This document shows positions 10,836-21,687 of a stretch of 64,000 nt of DNA, one piece after another. The stretch's first letter is position 1. Each line of letters starts with the position of its first letter. The position numbers and the translations under genes were made by a program. The notes below the pieces were generated by a model that had not been told where the DNA came from, made no database searches, and was given only the letters and a program-made list of their open reading frames with translations. The stretch is from Homarus americanus (taxonomy: Eukaryota > Arthropoda > Malacostraca > Decapoda > Nephropidae): NCBI RefSeq assembly GCF_018991925.1, contig NW_024756914.1, positions 10,789,303 through 10,853,302 on the forward strand. The letters are read 5' to 3'.

Positions 10836-12915
10836 GTTCCTGTATGTGTCAGCTTGAGTTCCTGTATGTCGCTTGAGTTCCCGTACGTGTCGGCGAGTTC
10901 CCGTACGTGTCGGCTTGAGTTCCCGTACGTGTCAGCTTGAGTTCCCTACGTGTCGGCTTGAGTTCCCGTACGTGTCAGCAGAGTTCCCGTACGTGTCAGC
11001 TTGAGTTCCCGTACGTGTCAGCTTGAGTTCCGTACGTGTCGGCGAGTTCCTACGTGTCAGCTTGAGTTCCGCACGTGTCGCTTGATTCCGTACGTGTCAG
11101 CGAGTTCCCGTACGTGTCAGCTTGAGTTCCCGTACGTGTCAGCGAGTTCCCGTACGTGTCGCTTGAGTTCCCGTACACGTGTCAGCTTGAGTTCCCGTAC
11201 GTGTCAGCGAGTTCCTGTACGTGTCAGCGAGTTCCGTACGTCGCTTGAGTTCCGTACGTGTCAGCGAGTTCCCGTACGTGTCAGCAGTTCCCGTACGTGT
11301 CAGCAGGTTCCCGTACGTGTCAGCTTGAGGTTCCCGTACGTGTCAGCGAGTTCCCGTAAGTGTCAGCGAGTTCCCGTAAAGTGTCAGCTTGAGTTCCCGT
11401 AAGTGTCAGCTTGAGTTCCCGTAAGTGTCAGCTTGAGTTCCCGTAAGTGTCAGCTTGAGTTCCCGTAAGTGTCAGCTGCAGGTTCCCGTAAGTGTCAGCT
11501 TGAGTTCCGTAAGTGTCAGCAGGTTCCCGTAAGTGTCAGCTTGAGTTCCCGTAAGTGTCAGCTTGAGTTCCGTAAGTGTCACTGAGGTTCCCGTAAGTGT
11601 CAGCGAGTTCCCGTAAGTGTCAGCTTGAGTTCCCTGCAAGTGTCAGCTTGAGTTCCCGTAAGTGTCAGCTTGAGTTCCCGTAAGTGTCAGCGAGTTCCGT
11701 AAGTGTCAGCTTGAGTTCCCGTAAGTGTCAGCTTGAGTTCCGTAAGTGTCAGCTTGAGTTCCGTAAGTGTAGCTTGAGTTCCCGTAAGTGTCAGCGAGTT
11801 CCCGTAAGTGTCAGCGAGTTCCCGTAAGTGTCAGCTTGAGTTCCCGTAAGTGTCAGCGAGTTCCCGTAAGTGTCAGCTTGAGTTCCGTAAGTGTCAGCTT
11901 GAGTTCCCGTAAGTGTCAGCGAGTTCCCGTAAGTGTCAGCTTGAGTTCCCGTAAGTGTCAGCGAGTTCCCGTAAGTGTCAGCTTGAGTTCCGTAAGTGTC
12001 AGCAGGTTCCGTAAGTGTCAGCAGGTTCCCGTAAGTGTCAGCTTGAGTTCCCGTAAGTGTCAGCTTGAGTTCCCTAAGTGTCAGCTTGAGTTCCTGTAAG
12101 TGTCAGCTTGAGTTCCCGTAAGTGTCAGCTTGAGTTCGTAAGTGTCAGCAGGTTCCCGTAAGTGTCAGCTTGAGTTCCCGTAAGTGTCAGCTTGAGTTCC
12201 CGTAAGTGTCAGCTTGAGTTCCCGTAAGTGTCACGGTTCGTAATTCCCCATCTCATTCCCGTAAGTGTCAGCAGTTCCCGTAAGTGTCAGCTTGAGTTCC
12301 CGTAAGTGTCAGCTTGAGTTCCCGTAAGTGTCAGCGAGTTCCCGTAAGTGTCAGCTTGAGTTCCCGTAAGTGTCAGCGAGTTCCCGTAAGTGTCAGCTTG
12401 AGTTCCCGTAAGTGTCAGCTTGAGTTCCGTAAGTGTCAGCAGTTCCCGTAAGTGTCAGCGAGTTTCTGTAAGTGTCAGCTTGAGTTCCTGTAAGTGTCAG
12501 CAGTTCCTGTAAGTGTCAGCTTGAGTTCCTGTAAGTGTCAGCAGGTTCCTGTAAGTGTCAGCTTGAGTTCTGTAAGTGTCAGCTTGAGTTCCTGTAAGTG
12601 TCAGCTTGAGTTCCTGTAAGTGTCAGCTTGAGTTCCTGTAAGTGTCAGCTTGAGTTCCTGTAAGTGTCAGCTTGAGTTCTGTAAGTGTCAGCTTGAGTTC
12701 CTGTAAGTGTCAGCTTGAGTTCCTGTAAGTGTCAGCTTGAGTTCCTGTAAGTGTCAGCTTGAGTTCCCGTACGTGTCAGCAGGTTCCAAGTGTCAGCTTG
12801 AGTTCCGTACGTGTCAGCTTGAGTTCCCGTACGTGTCAGCTTGAGTTCCCGTACGTGTCAGCTTGAGTTTCTGTACGTGTCAGCTTGAGTTCCTTTAAGT
12901 GTCAGCAGGTTTCTG
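10836..12915. repeat. 22-bp minisatellite, core GTGTCAGCTTGAGTTCC
   Basis: About 2.1 kb, roughly 95-100 units. The full unit is the 17-base core followed by CGTAA (22 bp); a shorter 19-20-bp form lacks CTT and reads GTGTCAGCGAGTTCC or GTGTCAGCAGTTCC. Three sections differ in the variable bases before GTGTCAG: CGTAC in about 10880-11340, CGTAA in 11340-12460, CTGTAA in 12465-12760, then CGTAC again at 12765-12890. Open frames inside are repeat shadows. Confidence 0.95.
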
Positions 12916-13019
12916 TAAAGCCTATTATGCCGTCACGTTAAGTGGAATTGTCTCTCGACCATAAACAAACGTGTTATTCTTCACGGTGTAGTAAAGGTTG
13001 AATTATTGGCTAAGATTAC

Positions 13020-13130
13020 ACACTAGGGTAAGTAGGTTAAGACTTAACCTAACCAGAATAGGTTAAGTCTGGCAAGGTTAGGTTGGAATAGGTTAAGTCT
13101 GGCAAGGTTAGGTTAGGTAAAATAGTCCTT
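13020..13130. repeat. TTAGG-like short repeats
   Basis: GGTTAGGTT and GGTTAAGTCTGGCAA blocks repeat three to four times; part is a ~28-bp tandem duplication centred on TAGGTTAAGTCTGGCAAGG. Confidence 0.7.
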
Positions 13131-13715
13131 ATCAAGTTAAATTGGTTTCATACAGTGTAGAAGTCTCCTCGCTCCCGCTGTTAATGGTCGGAGGTTGGTT
13201 GAGAGACTCGGGGCTACACTCCAGTTAACTGCACAGACTGGACCCCCCTCCCCAAAATATGGTTGTGACGAATGTGGCCAGCTGCAATCTTTCTCCCACA
13301 CTTAACACTCACTCATTCATCTGTGTCCATGTTTCTTCCTCTTATTGTTTAGGCATTCTTCATTATTCACTCTACACACACACACACACACACATTGCTG
13401 TTCGACACCACAACCGCATCCCGCCCATACGTGCACGAACTGATCGCTATAAGAACAGCCCAGTCCCAACCATTGTAAAAATTATCAGTAACTTGTAATA
13501 AACCAGTGTATTCACTCCCAGTAAACACTACTTCTTGCACTGTCACTATGTTGAAATGAACTGTAGTTTGAGCTTTTCCCCATCTAGTTATTATATGTCT
13601 TATTTGTATCACTTATGTTACTTGTGTATATATTTGTAAATCGAAACCCATTCCCCAATTATGTAACTGTATATTTTCAGCCTTCCGACTGCTATGCTCT
13701 TTCAATAAACCGTTA

Positions 13716-13750
<35 letters not shown>

Positions 13751-14234
13751 ACTCTTTCTTACAGGTGACTTTTACACATCAAAATTTGCAGAGGTAATAA
13801 TCTCCCAGGATGTCAAATGCAGTTTATTCCCAGCTGTCAAAACATTCAACCGCGACTATCGCACAATACCTTGAGCAGCCACACCCACTTTCACTTACGA
13901 ACCACCACCACCACGCACCAACACCACCATTACCACCACGCACCAACACCACCACGCACCAACACCACCATTACCACCACCAAGACATAGCCCACAATCC
14001 TCTAATTCTCTTCCCAGATAATCACACCCACGTTGACTTAAGTTTTCAATTCTCCATACCGTCGTCACACAGCTGACCCAGTACCCTACCCGACACTTCA
14101 AAACAATCACCATATACGTGTTCCTTAATGTATCTACTCGAACACTTCACCCAGTTGTTTTTAGTTGTAATCTGTATAGTGCATTGGCCGCCCATACCAG
14201 GTTAAGAGGTATTTAATATACATCTTTAATTAAG
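13131..14234. other. Non-coding DNA with three microsatellites
   Basis: Contains (CA)n at about 13371-13394, (TTA)n at 13716-13749 and an (ACC)n-rich patch with CACGCACCAACACCACC repeats at 13897-13982. No gene or transposon end recognised. Confidence 0.7.
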
Positions 14235-15365
14235 CTGCCTTCACGCACCACTCATTAATACGACCATACCATCTCCAACACGACCACACCCTCCTTCTAC
14301 ACGGCCACATCACCAACACGACCACTCCCAGAATGCCAACCACACCATCCTTCAACACGACCATACCACCTCCAACAACACCAATCTCCTCCAAAACGAC
14401 CACACCTCCTCCAGCACACCAGCTACCACACCTCCTCCAACACCATCGCGACAACATCACCTTCAACACCTCAGCCACCACCACACCAGCTACCGCACCA
14501 TCACACCACCTCCAACACACCAGCCACCACCACCTCAACACCATGCACACACTCCTCCTTCAGCCACCACACCACCTCCAACACACCAGCCACCACCTCA
14601 TCAACACACCAGCCACCACACCAGCCACCACACACTCACTCCAACACCAGCCACCACACCACCTCAACACACCAGCCACCACACCTCCTCCAACACAATA
14701 CCACCACCTCCAACACACCAGCCACCACACCACCAGCTACCGCACAGACCTCCTCCCAACACACCAGCCACCACACCACCTCCAACACACCAGCCACCAC
14801 ACCTATCAACACACCAGCCACCACCACCAACACATACCCACAACACAATACCCACCACCTCAACACACCAGCCACCACACCACCTCAACACACACCACCC
14901 ATCCAACACACCAATACCACACCACCTCAACACCAGCCACACCACACCACCTCCAACACACCAGCCACCACCACCTCCAACACACCAGCCACCACACCAC
15001 CTCAACACACCAGCCACACCTCCTCCTTTTTGCCAGCCACCACACCACCTCCAACACACCAGCCACCACACCACCTCCAACACACCAGCCACCACACCAC
15101 CTCAGCACACCAGCCACCACACCACCTCCAACACACCAGCCACCACACACCTCCTCCAACACACCAGCCACCACCCACCACCTCCAACACACCAGCCACC
15201 ACACCACCTCAACACACCCAGCCACCACACCTCCTCCAACACACCAGCCACCACACCACCTCCAACACACCAGCCACCACACCTCCTCCAACACACCAGC
15301 CACCACACCACCTCCAACACACCAGCCACCACACCTCCTCCAACACACCAGCCACCACACCTCCA
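14235..15365. repeat. 26-bp minisatellite, core AACACACCAGCCACCACAC
   Basis: About 1.1 kb, irregular at first (14235-14560) and becoming regular at 14900-15365, where units are the 19-base core plus CACCTCC or CTCCTCC. The plus strand is almost free of G except in CAGC. Open frames of up to 381 codons (His/Thr/Pro-rich) and 208 codons (Gly/Val/Trp/Cys-rich on minus) are repeat shadows. Confidence 0.95.
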
Positions 15366-17373
15366 AGTCTCCTACCTTGATAACCTTGACGCATGAAATT
15401 TCTAACCCGGGAGCTGCATCTACCACCAGGGACTTTCTCGTTATAATCTTCCACACACAACCTATCAACTCAATATAAGCCACCAAGAGGAGTTGTACAC
15501 TAATCGCTTACAAGACAAACTCGTACAAGCTGAAACAAGCATTACTCTTGTTAACCTTCACTTTATTCCTCTACTATAAACCGGCTTGAAGCTTTTACTG
15601 AATGACGGTCACAGCTTAACAAACATCACAGCGTATCTTGTACAATAAAATGATTCAAGTTTGAACTAACCCTCACACTGCCTCTCCAAACTACCGGTCT
15701 TCTCTATACCGTCGTTGGAGAGTTTACTTCAAGGGTGACATCCTGCATAGACTAGATTTCTAGATACATGAAAAACTGTAGATTCTTCTAAATATATTTT
15801 ATCTCAGTTAAATAATGTTTTACGTAAATTAAATGTTTAATTGACTACACCAACCATTCCTTTCTAATAAATTACGGCCAAGACAGTAACAACCTTTACA
15901 ATAAATGGAAATATTGGATTATGAACACTGCTTAACGAAATGACAAGTGATTTAAAGTTAAATGAGAAGTTTGTATTTAAAACGAAGAGAAAAACTTTAC
16001 TTTAATGTGAGCGTGGGGAAGCTTACCTGGTGATGGAACGCCAAGCACTCAGGGACCCACAACAACACCACACGACAGTTGGCTCCACACTGCCCTCCCT
16101 CCCGGCCTGGCCCAACACACTCACTCACGCGCTACCCCCCTCCCATCCTCCCTCCCACTCCCTCAATTTCTTTGGCTAATTCCTAGCTTTTATGAGTTAC
16201 CTTCCTTCACTTTATCATTTGCTTCGCCGGCTACACTGGACTTACTTCCAATCACATTCATTTACATCTGCTTCTGGCTTGACTGGCCTTGTTCCGAATA
16301 AGTCTATTGGCTGTTATCGGGGCACAGCCTAGTGACAGCCACCCATCCCGCCCACACACCACCCACCTGGTACTGGGATCTGCCTGGGGCTGCCTGATAG
16401 GGAAGGGACTGTGAACGTGGAGGATATTCCTGGCGTCTGACGAGGTTGTGAAACTGCTGCTCGCCTCACAGACAAACCCACTTTGGTTACCAATGTTCAG
16501 ACCTGTTACCGTCTATGTTGTTCTTTTCTTACATTAGTTATTCTCTCGTAGTTTATAGTGTAATATATATATATTCACGAAACAGGTGTAGACGCTGCAG
16601 GGGTCACGACACAGCGGGTGTCTATGTTGACTTGTGGATGAGAAATGAATCCAGGTAGTGTACAGTCTAGTGTTCTTCAACGGACGATTCGGAAGTTTGG
16701 TAAGGATTCCTGTTATTGTCATCATTATTTACACTCATATTACGAAACAGTGACGTACTCTTGCCAAGCGTACATCTAAGTTCTCTTTGTAATAAATATA
16801 TATTCCACAGAATTTACCCCAAAATATTATATGAGTATGGAATGAAAAACAAACCAAGAAATTGTCTGAAACCCTGGATATTTATCAACATTCCATGTGG
16901 ACAACTGACAATCAACTAACCCAACAAATACAAGTGTATTTTTCTTACGTCGCGTCATACGAATGATTAATTGAAATACAAGACGACACCGAAGGCTCAC
17001 ATGCCACCACAAGTGCTTCTTCAGTGTGAATGGAAGTGAAAATAATGAGCCGTGATTATCAACGAGTACAAGATTATTTATGCATCTGAATTTACGAGTA
17101 CCTGTTGTAACCATCATTTATCAATTAAAAATAAAAAAGCCAGTTAAGAGAATCAGTTCACGTGTACAGTATACCAAGCGATCCTAATCAAACTGATGAC
17201 GCAAGGATGTCGTGTAGTACATAAGTTGTCTGATTTAAATGAAAACTAAAATAACGTCCAAAATGGTTAAAATAATCCTGCACCTCTGCCTTAACTTAGA
17301 TCGTTCAATTGCCACCAGCTGTGAGTCATAATAAAGTTAGTGTCTCGGTATAATTTCGATGCTCATTTTATAC
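15366..17373. other. Non-coding DNA; possible splice donor near 16027
   Basis: No coding region with a domain. On the minus strand, CATCACCAG followed by GTAAGCTTCC around 16034-16020 fits a 5' splice donor consensus, and the sequence upstream of it (16040-16160) is GC- and pyrimidine-rich, as a first exon and promoter might be. This is weak evidence and no start codon or further exon was tied to it. Confidence 0.3.
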
Positions 17374-17374
17374 A

Positions 17375-17436
<62 letters not shown>
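17374..17436. repeat. (TA)n microsatellite
   Basis: About 31 AT units, read as Tyr-Ile in the plus-strand frame that crosses it. Confidence 0.95.
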
Positions 17437-17439
<3 letters not shown>

Positions 17440-17560
17440 ACCTTCAGTTAACCAGATTCAGATTCAGATTTGCCCCCGAGGGGGCTGGTTTATTGGGCAC
17501 CCCCTTACATCCTGTGCAAGGTGAAGCGCAGAAGCGTTTACAGCGCCCAACAGGGAAGTA
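17440..17560. repeat. Possible dispersed repeat beside (TA)n
   Basis: ATTCAGATTCAGATTTGCCC leads into a perfect short palindrome GCCCCCGAGGGGGC (17472-17485) and then GTTTATTGGGCACCCCC. The structure, next to a microsatellite, resembles a SINE fragment, but no second copy lies in this window, so this is a guess. Confidence 0.25.
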
Positions 17561-18229
17561 TGAAAAGTTCATACTTGCCTTTATGACTCGTACATTAAGG
17601 GCGTAAAAGCCTGAAGGGTCATAGGTTCTGTCAAGTTACATAAAGTGAGAGAATGATGAGTGTGTGGGGGGAAAGTTCCCGGTACATTTTATCTGTTTAT
17701 GGCAAAGAGTGGCAGGTCCCTAATAATGTCAAATGCCAGGCCTGTGACTAGGAGCTTCAGTTAACCAGCTACAAAATATCCCTACATTTTCAGAACAGAT
17801 GCCCTGGAGCGAGCATACTACCCGCAGACTACCAAACCTTAGCAGGTGCGGCTCACGTCCCTCGCAGGTAAGATGACCAATGATGGAAATACACCACGAA
17901 CAGGACTGAAAGCCACAAGAGAGGCAATGTTGGGAGTTGTTGTTATTCTTTGCTTTCATAAATGCTTTAGCAATATAAATTTCCTTTGCAGTTCGTGGTG
18001 CTTACATAATATAATAAAATTTGCCTCTCTGACCTCCAGCCCCAACCACGTAGCTGGATAAGGATCAAGAGACGGTTGCCGTATCCTTGGTAACCACAGG
18101 GGGTATGGATTAACGCCCACCTGACAGCTTCTCCCAACAAAACTGTAGACAAAATTCCAGTAATATAAGAATAGAAAAAATCTCAGCAACAAAACAGTAA
18201 GATTTATCTCAGAGGTGTTTTATCAGATT
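17561..18229. other. Non-coding DNA
   Basis: Nothing recognised; short open frames without domains on both strands. Confidence 0.5.
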
Positions 18230-18231
18230 AG

Positions 18232-18468
18232 TGGAGGTTAGGTTAGGCACTTGGGTTTGGTTAAGGCTGACACTTGGGTTTGGTTATGGCTGACACTTGG
18301 GTTTGGTTATGGCTGACACTTGGGTTTGGTTATGGCTGACACTTGGGTTTGGTTATGGCTGACACTTGGGTTTGGTTAAGGCTGACACTTGGGTTTGGTT
18401 ATGGCTGACACTTGGGTTTGGTTATGGCTGACACTTGGGTTTGGTTATGGCTGACACTTGGGTTTGGT
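18232..18468. repeat. 23-bp minisatellite, core GGCTGACACTTGGGTTTGG
   Basis: About ten near-identical 23-bp units (core plus TTAT or TTAA). Variation is nearly limited to TTATGG versus TTAAGG. The array begins and ends in GGTTAGG sequence. Confidence 0.95.
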
Positions 18469-18518
18469 TAGGTTAGTTTAGACACTGTTAGGTTAGGTTA
18501 GGGTAGGTTAGGTTAGGT
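18464..18518. repeat. TTAGG tract
   Basis: GGTTAGGTTAG twice, separated by TTTAGACACTG, with one GGGTAGG variant. Continuous with the preceding 23-bp array. Confidence 0.85.
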
Positions 18519-19620
18519 TGAACTAGATTCCTATTGAATTATGAGCTACAACCAACCTGAGGACTGTTGCCGTCACCCGTCATCTCGTAACTTGTTGGTG
18601 GCGGATCTTGCGAAACTCAAGTCACAATAATGTCAGGCGGTGAGGGAACCTAAGGTGTGTGTGTGTGATTTTTTGTGTGTGTGCGCGTGTGTGTGGTTTT
18701 TATTGTGTGTACGACGTGTTGTATGTGTGTATTTTGTGATGTTTACGTTTTGTGGTATATATGTATTTTGTGGTGTTTTGTGTGTGCGTGTGTATACCTG
18801 TAGGACTGTAGGGAATCATCTATAAGGGTTATCAAACACCAGAAGGTTCATAGTGTCAACAACGCAACTTTCACTCCATCCCTTCCCCCCCCTCCCTCAT
18901 TACCTGCGCCCTCATCTTCCCTCCCACAATCTCTCCTCTTCACTTCCACCATCCCTCACGTTTCTTTCGTCTCCTCCCTAGTTTGTATTGTCACTATGCT
19001 TCCTCCTGGCACCTTCCCCCTTATTCCTTCCTTCTACGCCTTTTTCCTCTTCTTAGCCTTCCCCAGGTCGGCCTTGAGGTGGGTGAGGCAGGCAGGTCTC
19101 CGTGCGTCGTACTGGGAGGCAATACAAATACTGTTGTCATGACGTCACGTATATTGGGGCCACCACAGGGATCAGGAGGGAAAGGAAGTGGCGGGAAACT
19201 TACTGATTGGTTTAGTCTGTGATGAACGTTTTCCCGCGGAATTTTGGTTGACCGCGTTCTAATTTTCCCTGAAGGCGTTTTTGTTAACTGTAAAGGTAAT
19301 CCTACTCCCTTATTAATCTATTGTTTTACGTATGGTATATTTTTTCATCAATCGTAGATAATTTGTTGTCAGTAGGTGTGGCCTCAGAGTGACAACCAGT
19401 AAAACTTGAACAACAAAAGTTAATATCACAGGGTGAGACAACAGCTGACGTTCAGTTATGGACAAAATTCCCTGAACACTGGGAATATCTGACATCTGCT
19501 TCGGGTTATCTAATTATATTATTGGTTTATATCTAATAACGCTGCTTCTCTTCACAGTTTGTCGGAACCACAAAATAAAGAAAAAAAATCTCCTTAATAT
19601 AAAGAAAATTCTGAGAAAAT
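18519..19620. other. Non-coding DNA with a TG-rich patch
   Basis: TG-rich, imperfect alternation at about 18655-18800. A CT-rich stretch at 18870-19050. No gene recognised. Confidence 0.5.
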
Positions 19621-19779
19621 ATGTTTAATTTCCAATCCCCTTCACCTAATGATCCTGAGTACTTTCATGCCAGATACTGTCAAGTGTCCAGGGAGTCTTG
19701 TCAGCAACTGTACGAGGCTGCAGAATATTGTGATGACTCCTCAGGTACATGTTCTTTCTTTAGTTATATATCAGAATGA
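19621..19779 (+). other. Unsupported short ORF or possible exon
   Basis: ATG at 19621 opens 52 codons ending in TGA, with a non-repetitive composition (Ser, Tyr, Cys, Glu). A GT lies after codon 42 (CCTCAG then GTACAT), so it could be a first exon, but the donor is weak. I recognise no family. It may be chance. Confidence 0.12.
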
Positions 19780-20846
19780 GTCAATCAGAATTTAAATATA
19801 ATACACATTATTGATGCTGTCGTGGCTGTCACTTTCATCTGGAGTTTTAGGTTGCTGAAGTTTTAAAACACTTCTAAATTTATAGTTAGTCTAAGTAGTC
19901 ACAGAATACCGGCCAGACTTCCTAATAGTACTTACTGTAGTTGGACAAGCAGAATGGCAAATACGACACTGGCTTTCTTACCCCAGCAAAAGGATTATAC
20001 AGAAAGCTAATGTAATTTTGATTTTTTACAGTATTTTTGTGCTTTGGAATAAGTAAATAATGAGCATTTTGACATCTTCATTTACGAATAAAGTTCATCA
20101 TAAGGTCCCTTGTGAAACTGGACCCAGTGACGCTGTTCAGCCGACCTAGACTATTTAATTGTCTACGAAAGTGCGACCGACAATTGCTTCTTGATCACAC
20201 AGCTAATCTCTCGTCTCCTGCTTTGTGTGTCAAGGTGCAATTTCATTCACTTTACTATTTTTGTAGTGGGATTTTGACGGTGTCTCGCTGTACAAAATCT
20301 CATTACCAAAATTGTTGTCTCGTGGACTCAGAAACATAACCTTTCCCTCACCACGTACAGTGGTCAAAATAATCAAGTTGTGAGTTACCAGCGTGAGTCA
20401 CAGGACAGTCATAACACCACCTGGGAGCGGTGCAGCAGGAAGGCTGACTGGCGGCTACATTACAAAGTCAAAACATGGGAAGGTGAGGCAAGACGGAGGC
20501 CGCTTGTTAATATAATGTACCCGCTTAACTCTGTCTCATGGATTAAGACATTACACAATTTCCAGTCCACTTTTACCACTTATTAAGAAATATCAAAATG
20601 CTCATAAAGACGCTTGTTGATAATTAGGAAAATGGTAAACAAAAAACGATATGGAGACAGATGGTCATATTGTACAATAATAGGCTTTGAGTATTTACAT
20701 AATCAGAAAACAAAGTTCATTATTATACAATAAACAAATCCAGAAAGAGTTATATGGATGTAGGTGGCCTAGGTTCACCCCGTATTGAACATAGAGTAAT
20801 ACTGTATGACGACCCAAAAGATCAATGATTCCCACAGTGAAGAGAG
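19780..20846. other. Non-coding DNA
   Basis: Short frames at 20112-20339 and 20380-20586 have no domain I know. No transposon ends seen. Confidence 0.45.
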
Positions 20847-21180
20847 TTGAGAGAAGGACAGAGAAGTTGTTACAGACCCGGAGTGAAAAACTTGATGTAT
20901 GAAGACCGTGTGAGGAAGCTGAAGACTGTATCGATGGTGTGCGGCAGAATACGTCACCTTCTAAATGATACAAGGGGTATACTGCCCGCCATTGAGAATA
21001 TAACGTTAGTATCAGAGGTCACAGTTTTTCAGATGGTCAAGACAGGTCCACACACAAAGGTGAGACAAAACAATTTCTTGGTGGCCTTTATCGACGTATG
21101 GAACAGACCTACTTGAACTTGATGACATTTCATGAGAACCTGGAGGACTCTGTGCATTTCACGAGGTTAGGCTCTACTAA
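20847..21180 (+). pseudogene. Non-LTR reverse transcriptase C-terminal relic
   Basis: The plus frame contains KNLMYEDRVRKLKTVSMVC, then GRIRHLLNDTRGIL, later KVRQNNFLVAFIDVWNRP, and after a stop, ENLEDSVHFTRLG in another frame. This follows the order of the LINE ORF2 tail (YE.RL..L.L.S...RR.RGDLIE..K / R..FF...V..WN.LP). It covers only the last ~100 codons and is interrupted by stops. It ends right where the 32-bp array starts. Confidence 0.6.
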
Positions 21181-21184
21181 AGAG

Positions 21185-21612
21185 TATGAGTGCAGTGTAT
21201 GGTGTAGTCACTATCTCATGAGTATAGTGTATGGTGTAGTCACTAGCTCATGAGTGCAGTGTATGGTGTAGTCACTATCTCATGAGTACAGTGTATGGTG
21301 TAGTCACTAGCTCATGACTACAGTGTATGGTGTAGTCACTAGCTCATGAGTACAGTGTATGGTGTCGTCACTAGCTCATGAGTACAGTGTATGGTGTCGT
21401 CACTAGCTCATGAGTACAGTGTATGGTGTAGTCATTAGCTCATGAGTACAGTGTATGGTGTAGTCACTATCTCACTAGCTCATGATACAGTGTATGGTGT
21501 AGTCACTAGCTCATGAGTACAGTGTATGGTGTAGTCACTAGCTCATGAGTACAGTGTATGGTGTAGTCACTAGCTCATGAGTACAGTGTATGGTGTAGTC
21601 ACTAGCTCATGA
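21185..21612. repeat. 32-bp minisatellite, core CTCATGAGTACAGTGTATGG
   Basis: Thirteen to fourteen units of 32 bp (core plus TGTAGTCACTAG). Variants: CTATCTC for CTAGCTC, TGTCGTC for TGTAGTC, one partial unit near 21468-21482. Far less indel noise than the 22-bp or 18-bp arrays. Confidence 0.95.
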
Positions 21613-21687
21613 TTACGAGGTGTAAGGTATCGTCTTCGTCCAGTATGAACCTAAGTACTGTTCGTATAGTGTATATCGACCATATAA

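Noticed and set aside
7861..10940. Plus-strand Pro/Thr/Ser-rich ORFs of 409 and 642 codons resembling mucins
   Set aside because: Pyrimidine-only repeat lacks stop codons by composition; unit length varies and overlapping frames are also open.
14333..15486. ORFs over the 26-bp array on both strands
   Set aside because: Composition artefacts of a repeat without G on one strand.
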